From the NCBI GenBank assembly GCA_963592185.1, contig CAVAVT010000048.1, positions 1 through 11,158 of the forward strand: a DNA stretch of 11,158 nt. Reading direction: 5' to 3'. Shown in pieces: positions 6,342 through 11,158 of the stretch. Numbering within the stretch: the stretch's first letter is position 1; the number at the start of each line of letters is the position of its first letter. Source of the stretch: CAVAVT01 sp963592185 (GTDB lineage Bacteria > Bacillota > Negativicutes > Selenomonadales > Selenomonadaceae). A program made the translations under genes and the position numbers. The notes under the pieces are model-generated. The model was not told where the DNA came from and made no database searches. It saw only the letters and a program-made list of their open reading frames with translations.

Positions 6342-6800
6342 ATGAGACAAATCGAAACCACACGTTTCGGAACAATCAGCGAAGAAGATTTTCCCATTAT
6401 AAAATTTGAAGGAGGCCTGCCGGGCTTTGAGTCTGAATGTGAATTTGTGATGCTGCCGGTGCCGGGAAGCGAGGATACCCCCTACATGTTCCTGCAGTCC
6501 TGCAGCACGCCGGATCTGGCTTTCCTTATGACCAACCCATTTGTTTTTTTCCCGGATTATGAATTCAGTCTTGAGGATGAGGTTCAGGATGAGCTGGGAA
6601 TCAAAAATCGTGAGGATTTCGTGATTTTTACCCTGATAACCATTCCAAACGGCGAAATCAGCAAAATGACCGCAAATCTTATGGCGCCCCTTGTTGTCAG
6701 CTTTACCACCAGAAAGGCAAAGCAGATTATCTTGGAAAAGAGCCGTTACAGCACAAAGCATGAGTTATTCTCCAATGCTGGCGCAAAGGAGGAAAAATAA
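6342..6800 (+). CDS. fliW: Flagellar assembly factor FliW
   Basis: FliW is a cytoplasmic beta-barrel protein that binds either unassembled flagellin or CsrA. When flagellin is exported, free FliW removes CsrA from flagellin mRNA so translation resumes. The 152-residue length is typical. Family motifs include FEGGLPGFE (22-30), FLQSCSTPDLAFLMTNPF (50-67) and the later IPNGEISKMTANLMAPLVV. TTGGAGGAGA (within 6328-6337) is a strong ribosome site. The stop codon overlaps the csrA start by one base (TAATG), so the two antagonists are probably made in coupled amounts. The assignment is supported by both sequence and neighbours. Confidence 0.95.
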   Translation: MRQIETTRFGTISEEDFPIIKFEGGLPGFESECEFVMLPVPGSEDTPYMFLQSCSTPDLAFLMTNPFVFFPDYEFSLEDEVQDELGIKNREDFVIFTLITIPNGEISKMTANLMAPLVVSFTTRKAKQIILEKSRYSTKHELFSNAGAKEEK

Positions 6801-7024
6801 TGCTGGTACTGACAAGAAAGCCCAAGCAGCAGATAATCATTGGCGACGATATTGTGGTTAATGTGGTAGAAGTTCAAGGAGATAATGTGAGAATTGCCAT
6901 TGAGGCTCCGAAAAATGTAAAAATTTACAGAGGAGAAATCTACCAGGCAATTCAGGAAGAAAACAAAAACGCAGCAATGCAGACGGGACCCCTTGATTTA
7001 AGCGGAGCAATCCCGAAAAAATAA
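6800..7024 (+). CDS. csrA: Carbon storage/translation regulator CsrA
   Basis: CsrA is a homodimeric RNA-binding protein that recognises GGA motifs, usually in hairpin loops, and represses translation when sites overlap the Shine-Dalgarno. The 74-residue protein has the family core MLVLTRKPKQQIIIGDDI and the strand GDNVRIAIEAP. It retains the RNA-contact residues L4, R6 and R44 (in VKIYRGEIY). The C-terminal extension after the helix (residues 53-74) is like that of FliW-dependent CsrA proteins. GGAGG at 6788-6792, within the end of fliW, serves as ribosome site. Likely targets in this window are fliC and, by motif, flaG, fliT and its own operon. Confidence 0.97.
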   Translation: MLVLTRKPKQQIIIGDDIVVNVVEVQGDNVRIAIEAPKNVKIYRGEIYQAIQEENKNAAMQTGPLDLSGAIPKK

Positions 7025-7054
7025 ATTAATTTGCCCAAATGGCGGCAGCTTTTG

Positions 7055-7075
7055 TGCGGTATCTGCATTACCGCA
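7055..7075 (+). promoter_or_regulatory. Hairpin in the csrA-flaG gap
   Basis: TGCGGTA (7055-7061) pairs perfectly with TACCGCA (7069-7075) around a 7-base loop, and two G-U wobbles can extend the outer end. No T-run follows, so it does not look like an intrinsic terminator. It may be an RNA-processing or stability element separating csrA from flaG, or part of the flaG leader fold. Confidence 0.5.
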
Positions 7076-7076
7076 T

Positions 7077-7116
7077 GTGTCAGGGATATGACGCAGTTTT
7101 ACAATCTATGGAGGGA
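7077..7116 (+). promoter_or_regulatory. Predicted CsrA sites in the flaG leader
   Basis: GTCAGGGATATGAC (7077-7090 region) can form a 4-bp stem (GTCA/TGAC) presenting GGGA in the loop, and contains CAGGGAT, the core of the CsrA consensus. A second cluster, GGAGGGA at 7110-7116, overlaps the flaG Shine-Dalgarno. An upstream site plus a site over the ribosome site is the layout of the CsrA-controlled B. subtilis hag leader. This suggests that flaG is co-regulated with flagellin. Confidence 0.5.
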
Positions 7117-7121
7117 TAAAA

Positions 7122-7568
7122 ATGTTAGGCAAGATTCAGGATCAGGTATCTGCAGCGATTGTTATCGGTGCGGCAAATTCTTCCAGTTCGGCATCTGAAG
7201 GTACAGCCAGTGCGGCTCCAGCAGAGAGTGTGTATGAACAGGCTTCTGTGCAGGGATTTTCTCAGACTGACACAGCTTCAAAGACAGCCGGGTTGAAGGC
7301 AGCCGAGAAGCAGAACTCAGAGGACAGCAAGGACAAGAAGCTGGATGAAAATTCCGTCAGCCTTATGACCGAAGAGCTGAATGAGCTTATGAATAAAATC
7401 AACTGTGATTTGGAATTCCATTACAATAAAGAGGTCAATATGATGTCTGTCAAGATGATTGACAAGCGGACACAGGATGTCATTAAGGAATTTCCACCTG
7501 AGGAAATGATTGAAAACATGATGAAAGCCAGGGACTGGCTGGGCGCATTCCTTGATAAAAATGCATAA
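7122..7568 (+). CDS. flaG: FlaG family flagellar protein
   Basis: The C-terminal FlaG domain (about residues 82-145) is clear: ELNELMNKINCDLEFHYNKEVNMMSVKMIDKRTQDVIKEFPPEEM, followed by a Trp/Leu-rich end. The N-terminal 75 residues are a Ser/Ala/Thr-rich, low-complexity linker, making this 148-residue protein somewhat longer than B. subtilis FlaG (YvyC, about 110). FlaG proteins affect filament length and stability in some bacteria; the mechanism is unclear. GGAGGG at 7110-7115 supports the start. It lies 21 bases ahead of fliD, as is common, and probably belongs to a flaG-fliD-fliS-fliT unit. Confidence 0.9.
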   Translation: MLGKIQDQVSAAIVIGAANSSSSASEGTASAAPAESVYEQASVQGFSQTDTASKTAGLKAAEKQNSEDSKDKKLDENSVSLMTEELNELMNKINCDLEFHYNKEVNMMSVKMIDKRTQDVIKEFPPEEMIENMMKARDWLGAFLDKNA

Positions 7569-7589
7569 CCCAAAAGAGGAGGATACCCA

Positions 7590-9185
7590 ATGGGCACAAG
7601 CGGCATATATGGTCTCAGCGGCTCCGGCATAGATGTTGAATCTATGGTCAAGGTCGGCATGATGACCAAGCAGAACCAGTACGACAAGCTGTATAAAAGC
7701 GAAGTTAAAAAGACCTGGGAAATGGAGGCATATAACAGCCTTTACTCAGATTTAAGTACATTTACCTACACCACCATGTCCAGCTACAAAATGCAGTCAA
7801 AGATGAATGCAATGCTGGCATCCAGTTCCAACACCAATGCGGCAACAGCCACAGCAAACGGTGCGGCATCCAGTATGCAGCACACCATACAGGTAAAGAG
7901 CATGGCATCCAATGCCTATGTCATTACCAACGATGATGGCATTAAGCGCAGAGATGGTGCAAGCCAGACCAGCATATATCTCACAGATATCATCGATACC
8001 TCTAGCTGGGATGAAAACAGCTCCATCAGCATTGATGTAAGCGATGGAACAACCACCGAAACCCTGACCCTTACTTATGCAGATGTGGTGGAAAGCAAGC
8101 AGACTTTGAATGACTTGTACACAGCCATAAATAATCTTGGGCTTAATATTTCAGCTGTATACGATTCCACCAACGATGCATTTTCTATTTACAGCAACAC
8201 CGGCGGAGCAGACAATAAGATTTCCCTTACAGCAAACAACGATTCTTCTACAGAACTTCTGAATGCATTGAATCTGGCTTCAGTTGTGTCCAGCGAGGAA
8301 ACTGATGCTTCTACAGGGGAAACCGTCACAACTACAAAGCTGGTGAACTTGGATTCCTTTGAAACCAGCAAGGAACAGTCTGTGGCAGGTGTTGACGGCG
8401 TGGCTGTAATTGATGGTAAGACCTATACGACTTCCACCAACAAGATTACAGCATCCAATGTAACCTACACCCTGACTGGCAAGGGAACCTCAACTATATC
8501 AGTAAGCCAGGACACAGATTCCATCATTGAATCTGTAAAGCAGTTCGTGGAAGATTACAACAAGATGATTGACCAGCTGAACGACCTTTACTACGAAACA
8601 AAGTATTCAGATTACGAGCCGCTGACCTCTTCACAGCAGTCAAGTATGACAGAGGATCAGATTGCAAAGTGGAACGAAAAGGCAAAATCCGGCCTGCTCC
8701 GCCACAGCACCTATGTGGGAAATATCAGGGATGCCCTGAGAACAGCTCTGTCTACCCAGGTGGACAGCGTAAACAGCTCCTACAACTCCGCATATGCCAT
8801 CGGCATATCCAGCTCCACTGACATGGGACATATATCCCTTGATGAGGACAAGCTGAAGGCAGCTTTGGCAGCGGATCCGGACTGTGTATATCAGATTTTC
8901 GGCTCCCAGGATGCTGACGATGATTACGGCAATACTGGTATTGCGAACCGCATCTATGACAAATGCATTGCAGGAATGAAATCCATCAAGGAATATGCCG
9001 GAGATACCGGAGAAGCAACAGCATCCAGCACCCTCGGCTCCTATATTTTGGATTTGCAGCAAAAAATGTCTGATTTCAAGACCATCATGGATGCATATGA
9101 GACTAAGCTTTATTCCAAGTATGATGCTATGGAGACAGCCATACAGAAGCTTATTTCCCAGTCCAACTACGTTACCAGCAGCTGA
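7590..9185 (+). CDS. fliD: Filament cap protein FliD (HAP2)
   Basis: FliD forms the oligomeric cap at the filament tip and guides flagellin insertion. The 531-residue protein starts with the FliD N-terminal domain (IYGLSGSGIDVESMVKVGMMTKQNQYDKLYKSEVKKTWEMEAYNSL in parts) and ends with the FliD C-terminal coiled-coil (LGSYILDLQQKMSDFKTIMDAYETKLYSKYDAMETAIQKLISQSNYV in parts). The middle D2/D3 domains are Ser/Thr/Asp-rich. GAGGAGG shortly before the ATG fixes the start. Two cysteines (C432 in DPDCVYQIF, and C459) lie in the D1 C-terminal region, which is uncommon in exported axial proteins. The gene is followed 34 bases later by fliS. Confidence 0.95.
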   Translation: MGTSGIYGLSGSGIDVESMVKVGMMTKQNQYDKLYKSEVKKTWEMEAYNSLYSDLSTFTYTTMSSYKMQSKMNAMLASSSNTNAATATANGAASSMQHTIQVKSMASNAYVITNDDGIKRRDGASQTSIYLTDIIDTSSWDENSSISIDVSDGTTTETLTLTYADVVESKQTLNDLYTAINNLGLNISAVYDSTNDAFSIYSNTGGADNKISLTANNDSSTELLNALNLASVVSSEETDASTGETVTTTKLVNLDSFETSKEQSVAGVDGVAVIDGKTYTTSTNKITASNVTYTLTGKGTSTISVSQDTDSIIESVKQFVEDYNKMIDQLNDLYYETKYSDYEPLTSSQQSSMTEDQIAKWNEKAKSGLLRHSTYVGNIRDALRTALSTQVDSVNSSYNSAYAIGISSSTDMGHISLDEDKLKAALAADPDCVYQIFGSQDADDDYGNTGIANRIYDKCIAGMKSIKEYAGDTGEATASSTLGSYILDLQQKMSDFKTIMDAYETKLYSKYDAMETAIQKLISQSNYVTSS

Positions 9186-9219
9186 TAGTTAGGGCTGTAT
9201 AATTTCAGGAGGCATATAT

Positions 9220-9615
9220 ATGGTAAATTCAGCCGCTGAAGCCTACAAGAGACAGCAGATTATGACCGCAACGCCTGAGGCGCTGACACTGATGCTCTAC
9301 AATGGCTGCTTAAAATTTATGACAGAGGGGATGGAAGCCATTCAGAAAAAGGATTATGAACAGGCAAATATTTCCCTTCAGAAAGCGCAGAATATTATTA
9401 GGGAATTCCGTGTTACCTTGAAAATGGAATACGAGATTTCCCACCAGCTTCTGCCCCTTTACAACTATGTTTATGACAGGTTGGTTGAGGGGAATATTAA
9501 AAGCGATGTGAAGCTTGTGGAGGAAGCAAAGACAATTATTTCCGAGCTTCGGGATGCCTGGGCGCAGGCAATGAAAAAGGCCCGGCAGGAGAAGGCACAG
9601 GCGATGCAGGGATGA
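9220..9615 (+). CDS. fliS: Flagellin export chaperone FliS
   Basis: FliS is a four-helix cytoplasmic chaperone that binds the C-terminus of flagellin and prevents premature polymerisation. The 131-residue length is typical. The N-terminal signature AAEAYKRQQIMTATPEALTLMLYNGCLKF covers residues 5-33, and the C-terminal helix (ELRDAWAQAMKKARQEKA) is basic. AGGAGG lies about 7 bases before the ATG. In B. subtilis FliS also takes part in the FliW-CsrA-flagellin control circuit, so its presence in the same cluster fits. The stop codon overlaps the next gene's start (ATGA). Confidence 0.95.
   Translation: MVNSAAEAYKRQQIMTATPEALTLMLYNGCLKFMTEGMEAIQKKDYEQANISLQKAQNIIREFRVTLKMEYEISHQLLPLYNYVYDRLVEGNIKSDVKLVEEAKTIISELRDAWAQAMKKARQEKAQAMQG
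9607..9614 (+). promoter_or_regulatory. CsrA-like CAGGGAUG at the fliT start codon
   Basis: CAGGGATG covers the fliS end and the fliT initiator ATG (9612-9614), sharing the CAGGGAU core with the DUF6470, flaG and fliC leaders. It also encodes the last residues of fliS, so it may be coincidental. No flanking hairpin is obvious. Confidence 0.25.
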
Positions 9616-9953
9616 AAAATGATGCAAAAAGCCTTTGGGAAAAGTACTTGATGCTTACCCGTGAGCTTAAAAAATTCATCGACAATGAAAGCATTGATAC
9701 CTTTTTGGACCTGACGGAGCAGAGAGGTACAATAGTAGACCGTCTTAAGGAGCTTTCCAGAGCAGGGCAGGATGACTTCCGGGGAACAGAGGAATTTCAG
9801 GCTCTGGTGAATGAGATAAAACCCTTGGATATGCAGATTATTTACAAGGCACGCACCTGGCTGAACAAGTCAAAGCGTAGAAATGCCGCAGTAAAATCCT
9901 ATGATGTGGCTGGCTTTACCCCTGTGGGGCATATAGTCAACCGCAAATATTGA
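9612..9953 (+). CDS. fliT: FliT-like flagellar chaperone
   Basis: This is a 113-residue, basic, mainly helical protein directly after fliS and overlapping it by 4 bases (ATGA). Helices include SLWEKYLMLTRELKKFIDNESIDTFLDLTEQR and a second charged helix around IVDRLKELSRAG. Position and size match FliT, the FliD chaperone. FliT proteins diverge strongly, so the name rests largely on gene order. There is no strong independent ribosome site, and translation is probably coupled to fliS. A conserved FliT motif cannot be confirmed by eye, and a generic flagellar accessory protein is the alternative. Confidence 0.7.
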   Translation: MKNDAKSLWEKYLMLTRELKKFIDNESIDTFLDLTEQRGTIVDRLKELSRAGQDDFRGTEEFQALVNEIKPLDMQIIYKARTWLNKSKRRNAAVKSYDVAGFTPVGHIVNRKY

Positions 9954-9978
9954 TAAATGAAAATTGGTCTAAATTGAC

Positions 9979-10018
9979 TTTGCCATGAATTAATATTTTT
10001 TTATTATTTTATGGCAAA
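9979..10018. repeat. AT-rich inverted repeat between fliT and fliC
   Basis: TTTGCCAT (9979-9986) and ATGGCAAA (10011-10018) form a perfect 8-bp dyad around a 24-base loop that is almost entirely A and T. It lies just upstream of the proposed fliC promoter. It may be an unusual terminator for the fliT transcript, although no T-run follows the 3' arm. It could also be an operator, or an AT-rich UP-like element. Confidence 0.45.
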
Positions 10019-10024
10019 TAATAC

Positions 10025-10051
10025 TTAAGATTATCCAAATTGCTTCGATAA
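10025..10051 (+). promoter_or_regulatory. Sigma-28 (SigD/FliA) promoter for fliC
   Basis: TTAAGAT (10025-10031) and TTCGATA (10044-10050), 12 bases apart and followed by A, fit the sigma-28 pattern TAAA-N14/15-CCGATAA. Both heptamers are repeated exactly upstream of flgM. Flagellin is the standard sigma-28 target. Transcription would start near 10058, giving a leader of about 170 nt. Confidence 0.72.
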
Positions 10052-10091
10052 TCTTTGTGTAAGGCGAAATTAGGGAAGATTCCAGGAATCC

Positions 10092-10157
10092 TTCGGAAGC
10101 TAGCACCCGGAGGTATGGGACACGACAGGCTAGCGGTCGCAGCCGCCTGGGGGCTTC
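10092..10157 (+). ncRNA. GC-rich structured segment in the fliC leader
   Basis: The stretch 10095-10157 is about 68% G+C, in sharp contrast to the AT-rich flanks. Possible pairings are GAAGC (10096-10100) with GCTTC (10153-10157) closing the element, CCC (10106-10108) with GGG (10117-10119), and CAGGC (10126-10130) with GCCTG (10145-10149). A competing pairing joins two identical GCTAGC hexamers (10099-10104 and 10129-10134). This looks like a folded cis-regulatory RNA or an mRNA-stabilising leader. I do not recognise a known riboswitch class. GGA motifs at 10095, 10109 and 10118 could also bind CsrA. Confidence 0.5.
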
Positions 10158-10178
10158 ACTATTAGCAAAGTTAATAAT

Positions 10179-10192
10179 AGGCAGGGATGCCT
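10179..10192 (+). promoter_or_regulatory. CsrA binding hairpin (upstream site) in the fliC leader
   Basis: AGGCA (10179-10183), loop GGGA (10184-10187) and TGCCT (10188-10192) form a perfect 5-bp hairpin with GGA in the loop, and CAGGGATG matches the CsrA consensus core. It corresponds in position to the upstream CsrA site of the B. subtilis hag leader. A competing hairpin CTATTA (10159-10164)/TAATAG (10175-10180) would break its first two pairs, so the two are mutually exclusive. Confidence 0.68.
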
Positions 10193-10210
10193 GTTAAATA
10201 AAACCTATAT

Positions 10211-10219
10211 CAGGGAGGA
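10211..10219 (+). promoter_or_regulatory. fliC ribosome binding site overlapped by CsrA-type GGA motifs
   Basis: CAGGGAGGA contains the Shine-Dalgarno GGGAGG (10213-10218), 9 bases before ATG 10228. It also contains two overlapping GGA motifs (10214-10216 and 10217-10219). Together with the upstream hairpin it gives two CsrA sites about 30 bases apart, the spacing class that a CsrA dimer can bridge. Confidence 0.6.
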
Positions 10220-10227
10220 AAATAATT

Positions 10228-11158
10228 ATGGCAATGGTAGTTAAAAACAACATGTCCGCAATCAGCACACTCAACACTCTGAACAAGAATTCCAATTCCT
10301 TGTCCAAGAGCCTGCAGAAGGTATCTTCCGGAATGAAGATTAACAGCGCTGCAGATGATGCTTCCGGCTATGCAATTTCCGAGCGTATGCGTGTACAGAT
10401 CCGTTCCTTGGATCAGGACAACAGCAACACTCAGAACGGCAGCAGCATGATGAAGGTTGCTGAAGGTGCTGTAAGCTCCACCGTTGAGATTCTGAAGACT
10501 CTCAAGGAGAAGGTAATCAACGCAGCCAACGACACCAACACTGACGCTGACCGCCAGACCATCCAGAAGGAATTGGATCAGTCCATCGACCAGATTGATG
10601 ATAACGCAAATGTTACCTACAACGGCAAGTATCTCGTAGATGGTTCCCACAGCAGCCAGACTACAGCAACCACTACAGCTCTTACAAATGAGTCCTTGAG
10701 CACAGATACGGCGGCTGGGTCTCTTCTTACTGAGCTTAAGACCCGTACTGGTGAGTCACTGCACCTTTCCGGTACAGATAATATTACTATCTCCTATGTA
10801 AAGGGTGGAGAAACTTACACCACAACTTTTGCTGCACAAGACATTACCTTGGAAAGCATGCTTACACAGAAAGCTTATAATGGTAAAGATGCGATTGATA
10901 GTGTGTTCACCATTACTGTCGATACTCTAATTGGAGTTGATGGCAATGGTAATGAGGTGCACACAGCAACCAATCAGACAGCTGTTACACTTACCGCTGA
11001 TGCAGCAGGTATTGATAATCAGATTTCCGGCTTCACCATTAGTGTAACTGATAACACTGGCAAGACCAATAAGTCTGCAAATGCTGTTCTCGATGCTTTC
11101 ACTGAGTCCATTGCAGCTCGTAATGAATCCCAGGACAACAGCCTTGTTTTCCAGGTTG
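10228..11158 (+). CDS. fliC: Flagellin FliC (5' part, continues beyond the window)
   Basis: Flagellin is the filament subunit. The frame is open from ATG 10228 to the window edge (310 codons plus one base) with no stop. The N-terminal D0/D1 domain is clear: NNMSAISTLNTLNKNSNSLSKSLQKVSSGMKINSAADDASGYAISERMR in parts (residues 7-55), then AEGAVSSTVEILKTLKEKVINAANDTNTDADRQTIQKE in parts (78-115). A Thr/Ala/Asp-rich variable domain runs from about residue 138, and the last visible residues (NESQDNSLVFQV) look like the return toward the C-terminal D1. The full protein should therefore exceed 400 residues. No cysteine is present in the visible part. It is preceded by a sigma-28 promoter and a leader with CsrA-type sites, so both FlgM and CsrA/FliW should control it. 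Confidence 0.96.
   Translation, partial: MAMVVKNNMSAISTLNTLNKNSNSLSKSLQKVSSGMKINSAADDASGYAISERMRVQIRSLDQDNSNTQNGSSMMKVAEGAVSSTVEILKTLKEKVINAANDTNTDADRQTIQKELDQSIDQIDDNANVTYNGKYLVDGSHSSQTTATTTALTNESLSTDTAAGSLLTELKTRTGESLHLSGTDNITISYVKGGETYTTTFAAQDITLESMLTQKAYNGKDAIDSVFTITVDTLIGVDGNGNEVHTATNQTAVTLTADAAGIDNQISGFTISVTDNTGKTNKSANAVLDAFTESIAARNESQDNSLVFQV

Noticed and set aside
6845..6852. Sigma-28 -10 like GACGATAT within csrA
   Set aside because: No TAAA/TAAG box at the right distance upstream; coding sequence of a conserved protein explains it.
7077..7105. Sigma-A promoter before flaG (GTGTCA, 17 bases, TACAAT)
   Set aside because: Both boxes are weak, and the start would fall at the ribosome site, leaving almost no leader.
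8725..8740. TCAGGG/CCCTGA hairpin containing CAGGGAT inside fliD
   Set aside because: It lies deep in coding sequence, the GGA is mostly in the stem rather than the loop, and no start codon of a gene is near.
9196..9203. TATAAT promoter just before fliS
   Set aside because: No reasonable -35 lies 16-18 bases upstream, and transcription would start on the Shine-Dalgarno. Likely a chance AT-rich match.
9974..10007. TTGACT plus TATTAT or TAATAT as a sigma-A fliC promoter
   Set aside because: Spacers are 22 or 11 bases, outside the usable range; the sigma-28 pair downstream is better.
10070..10160. c-di-GMP-I (GEMM) riboswitch in the fliC leader
   Set aside because: The context and the branched fold invite it, and GGGAC followed by GCTA-CGG-TC is faintly reminiscent. 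However, the landmarks GCAAACC and GACGCAAAGCC and a GNRA-capped stem are missing. I leave the element unassigned.
10210..10650. Long open frames on the minus strand (for example opposite fliC, fliD and flgK)
   Set aside because: They mirror strongly conserved + strand genes, lack good ribosome sites, and encode low-quality, unrecognisable proteins.

Overview
This window is a late flagellar (filament) gene cluster with every gene on the + strand. The order is comF - yvyF-like - flgM - flgN - second flgN-like - flgK - flgL - DUF6470 (yviE-like) - fliW - csrA - flaG - fliD - fliS - fliT-like - fliC, with fliC running off the right edge. The order closely follows the comFC-yvyF-flgM-flgN-flgK-flgL-yviE-fliW-csrA-hag block of Bacillus subtilis. 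One difference is that flaG-fliD-fliS-fliT lies between csrA and the flagellin gene rather than after flagellin. Protein sequences, AGGAGG-type ribosome binding sites and moderate G+C suggest an anaerobic Firmicute. The Negativicutes (Selenomonas/Anaerovibrio-like, rumen or gut) are my best guess. This placement is an inference from general resemblance, not a database match.

Region 1 (1-1402) is a short housekeeping-like unit. It holds a possible sigma-A promoter, a terminator-like hairpin in the leader, comF (phosphoribosyltransferase-fold protein), a good extended -10 promoter, the small zinc-ribbon/HTH YvyF-like protein, and a strong intrinsic terminator. Region 2 (1382-5655) starts with a candidate sigma-28 promoter overlapping that terminator. 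It then encodes the anti-sigma factor FlgM, two FlgN-family chaperones, and the hook-filament junction proteins FlgK and FlgL.

Region 3 (5656-7024) encodes the DUF6470 protein, FliW and CsrA. FliW binds either CsrA or flagellin, and CsrA represses flagellin translation, so this is the known FliW-CsrA-flagellin homeostatic module. Region 4 (7025-9953) encodes FlaG, the filament cap FliD, the flagellin chaperone FliS and a FliT-like chaperone. Region 5 (9954-11158) holds an AT-rich inverted repeat, a second candidate sigma-28 promoter sharing both boxes with the flgM one, a leader of about 170 nt, and the 5' part of fliC.

The most interesting signal is post-transcriptional. CsrA-type motifs (CAGGGAU, GGA in hairpin loops, GGA over Shine-Dalgarno sequences) sit in the fliC leader as known for B. 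subtilis hag. They also appear in the flaG leader, at the fliT start, and above all upstream of the DUF6470-fliW-csrA genes. There, a 12/12 match to the E. coli CsrA SELEX consensus covers the DUF6470 start codon. This suggests that CsrA also controls the operon encoding itself and its antagonist FliW. No mobile elements, CRISPR arrays, tRNAs or rRNAs were seen, and no gene-free stretch exceeds 300 bases.
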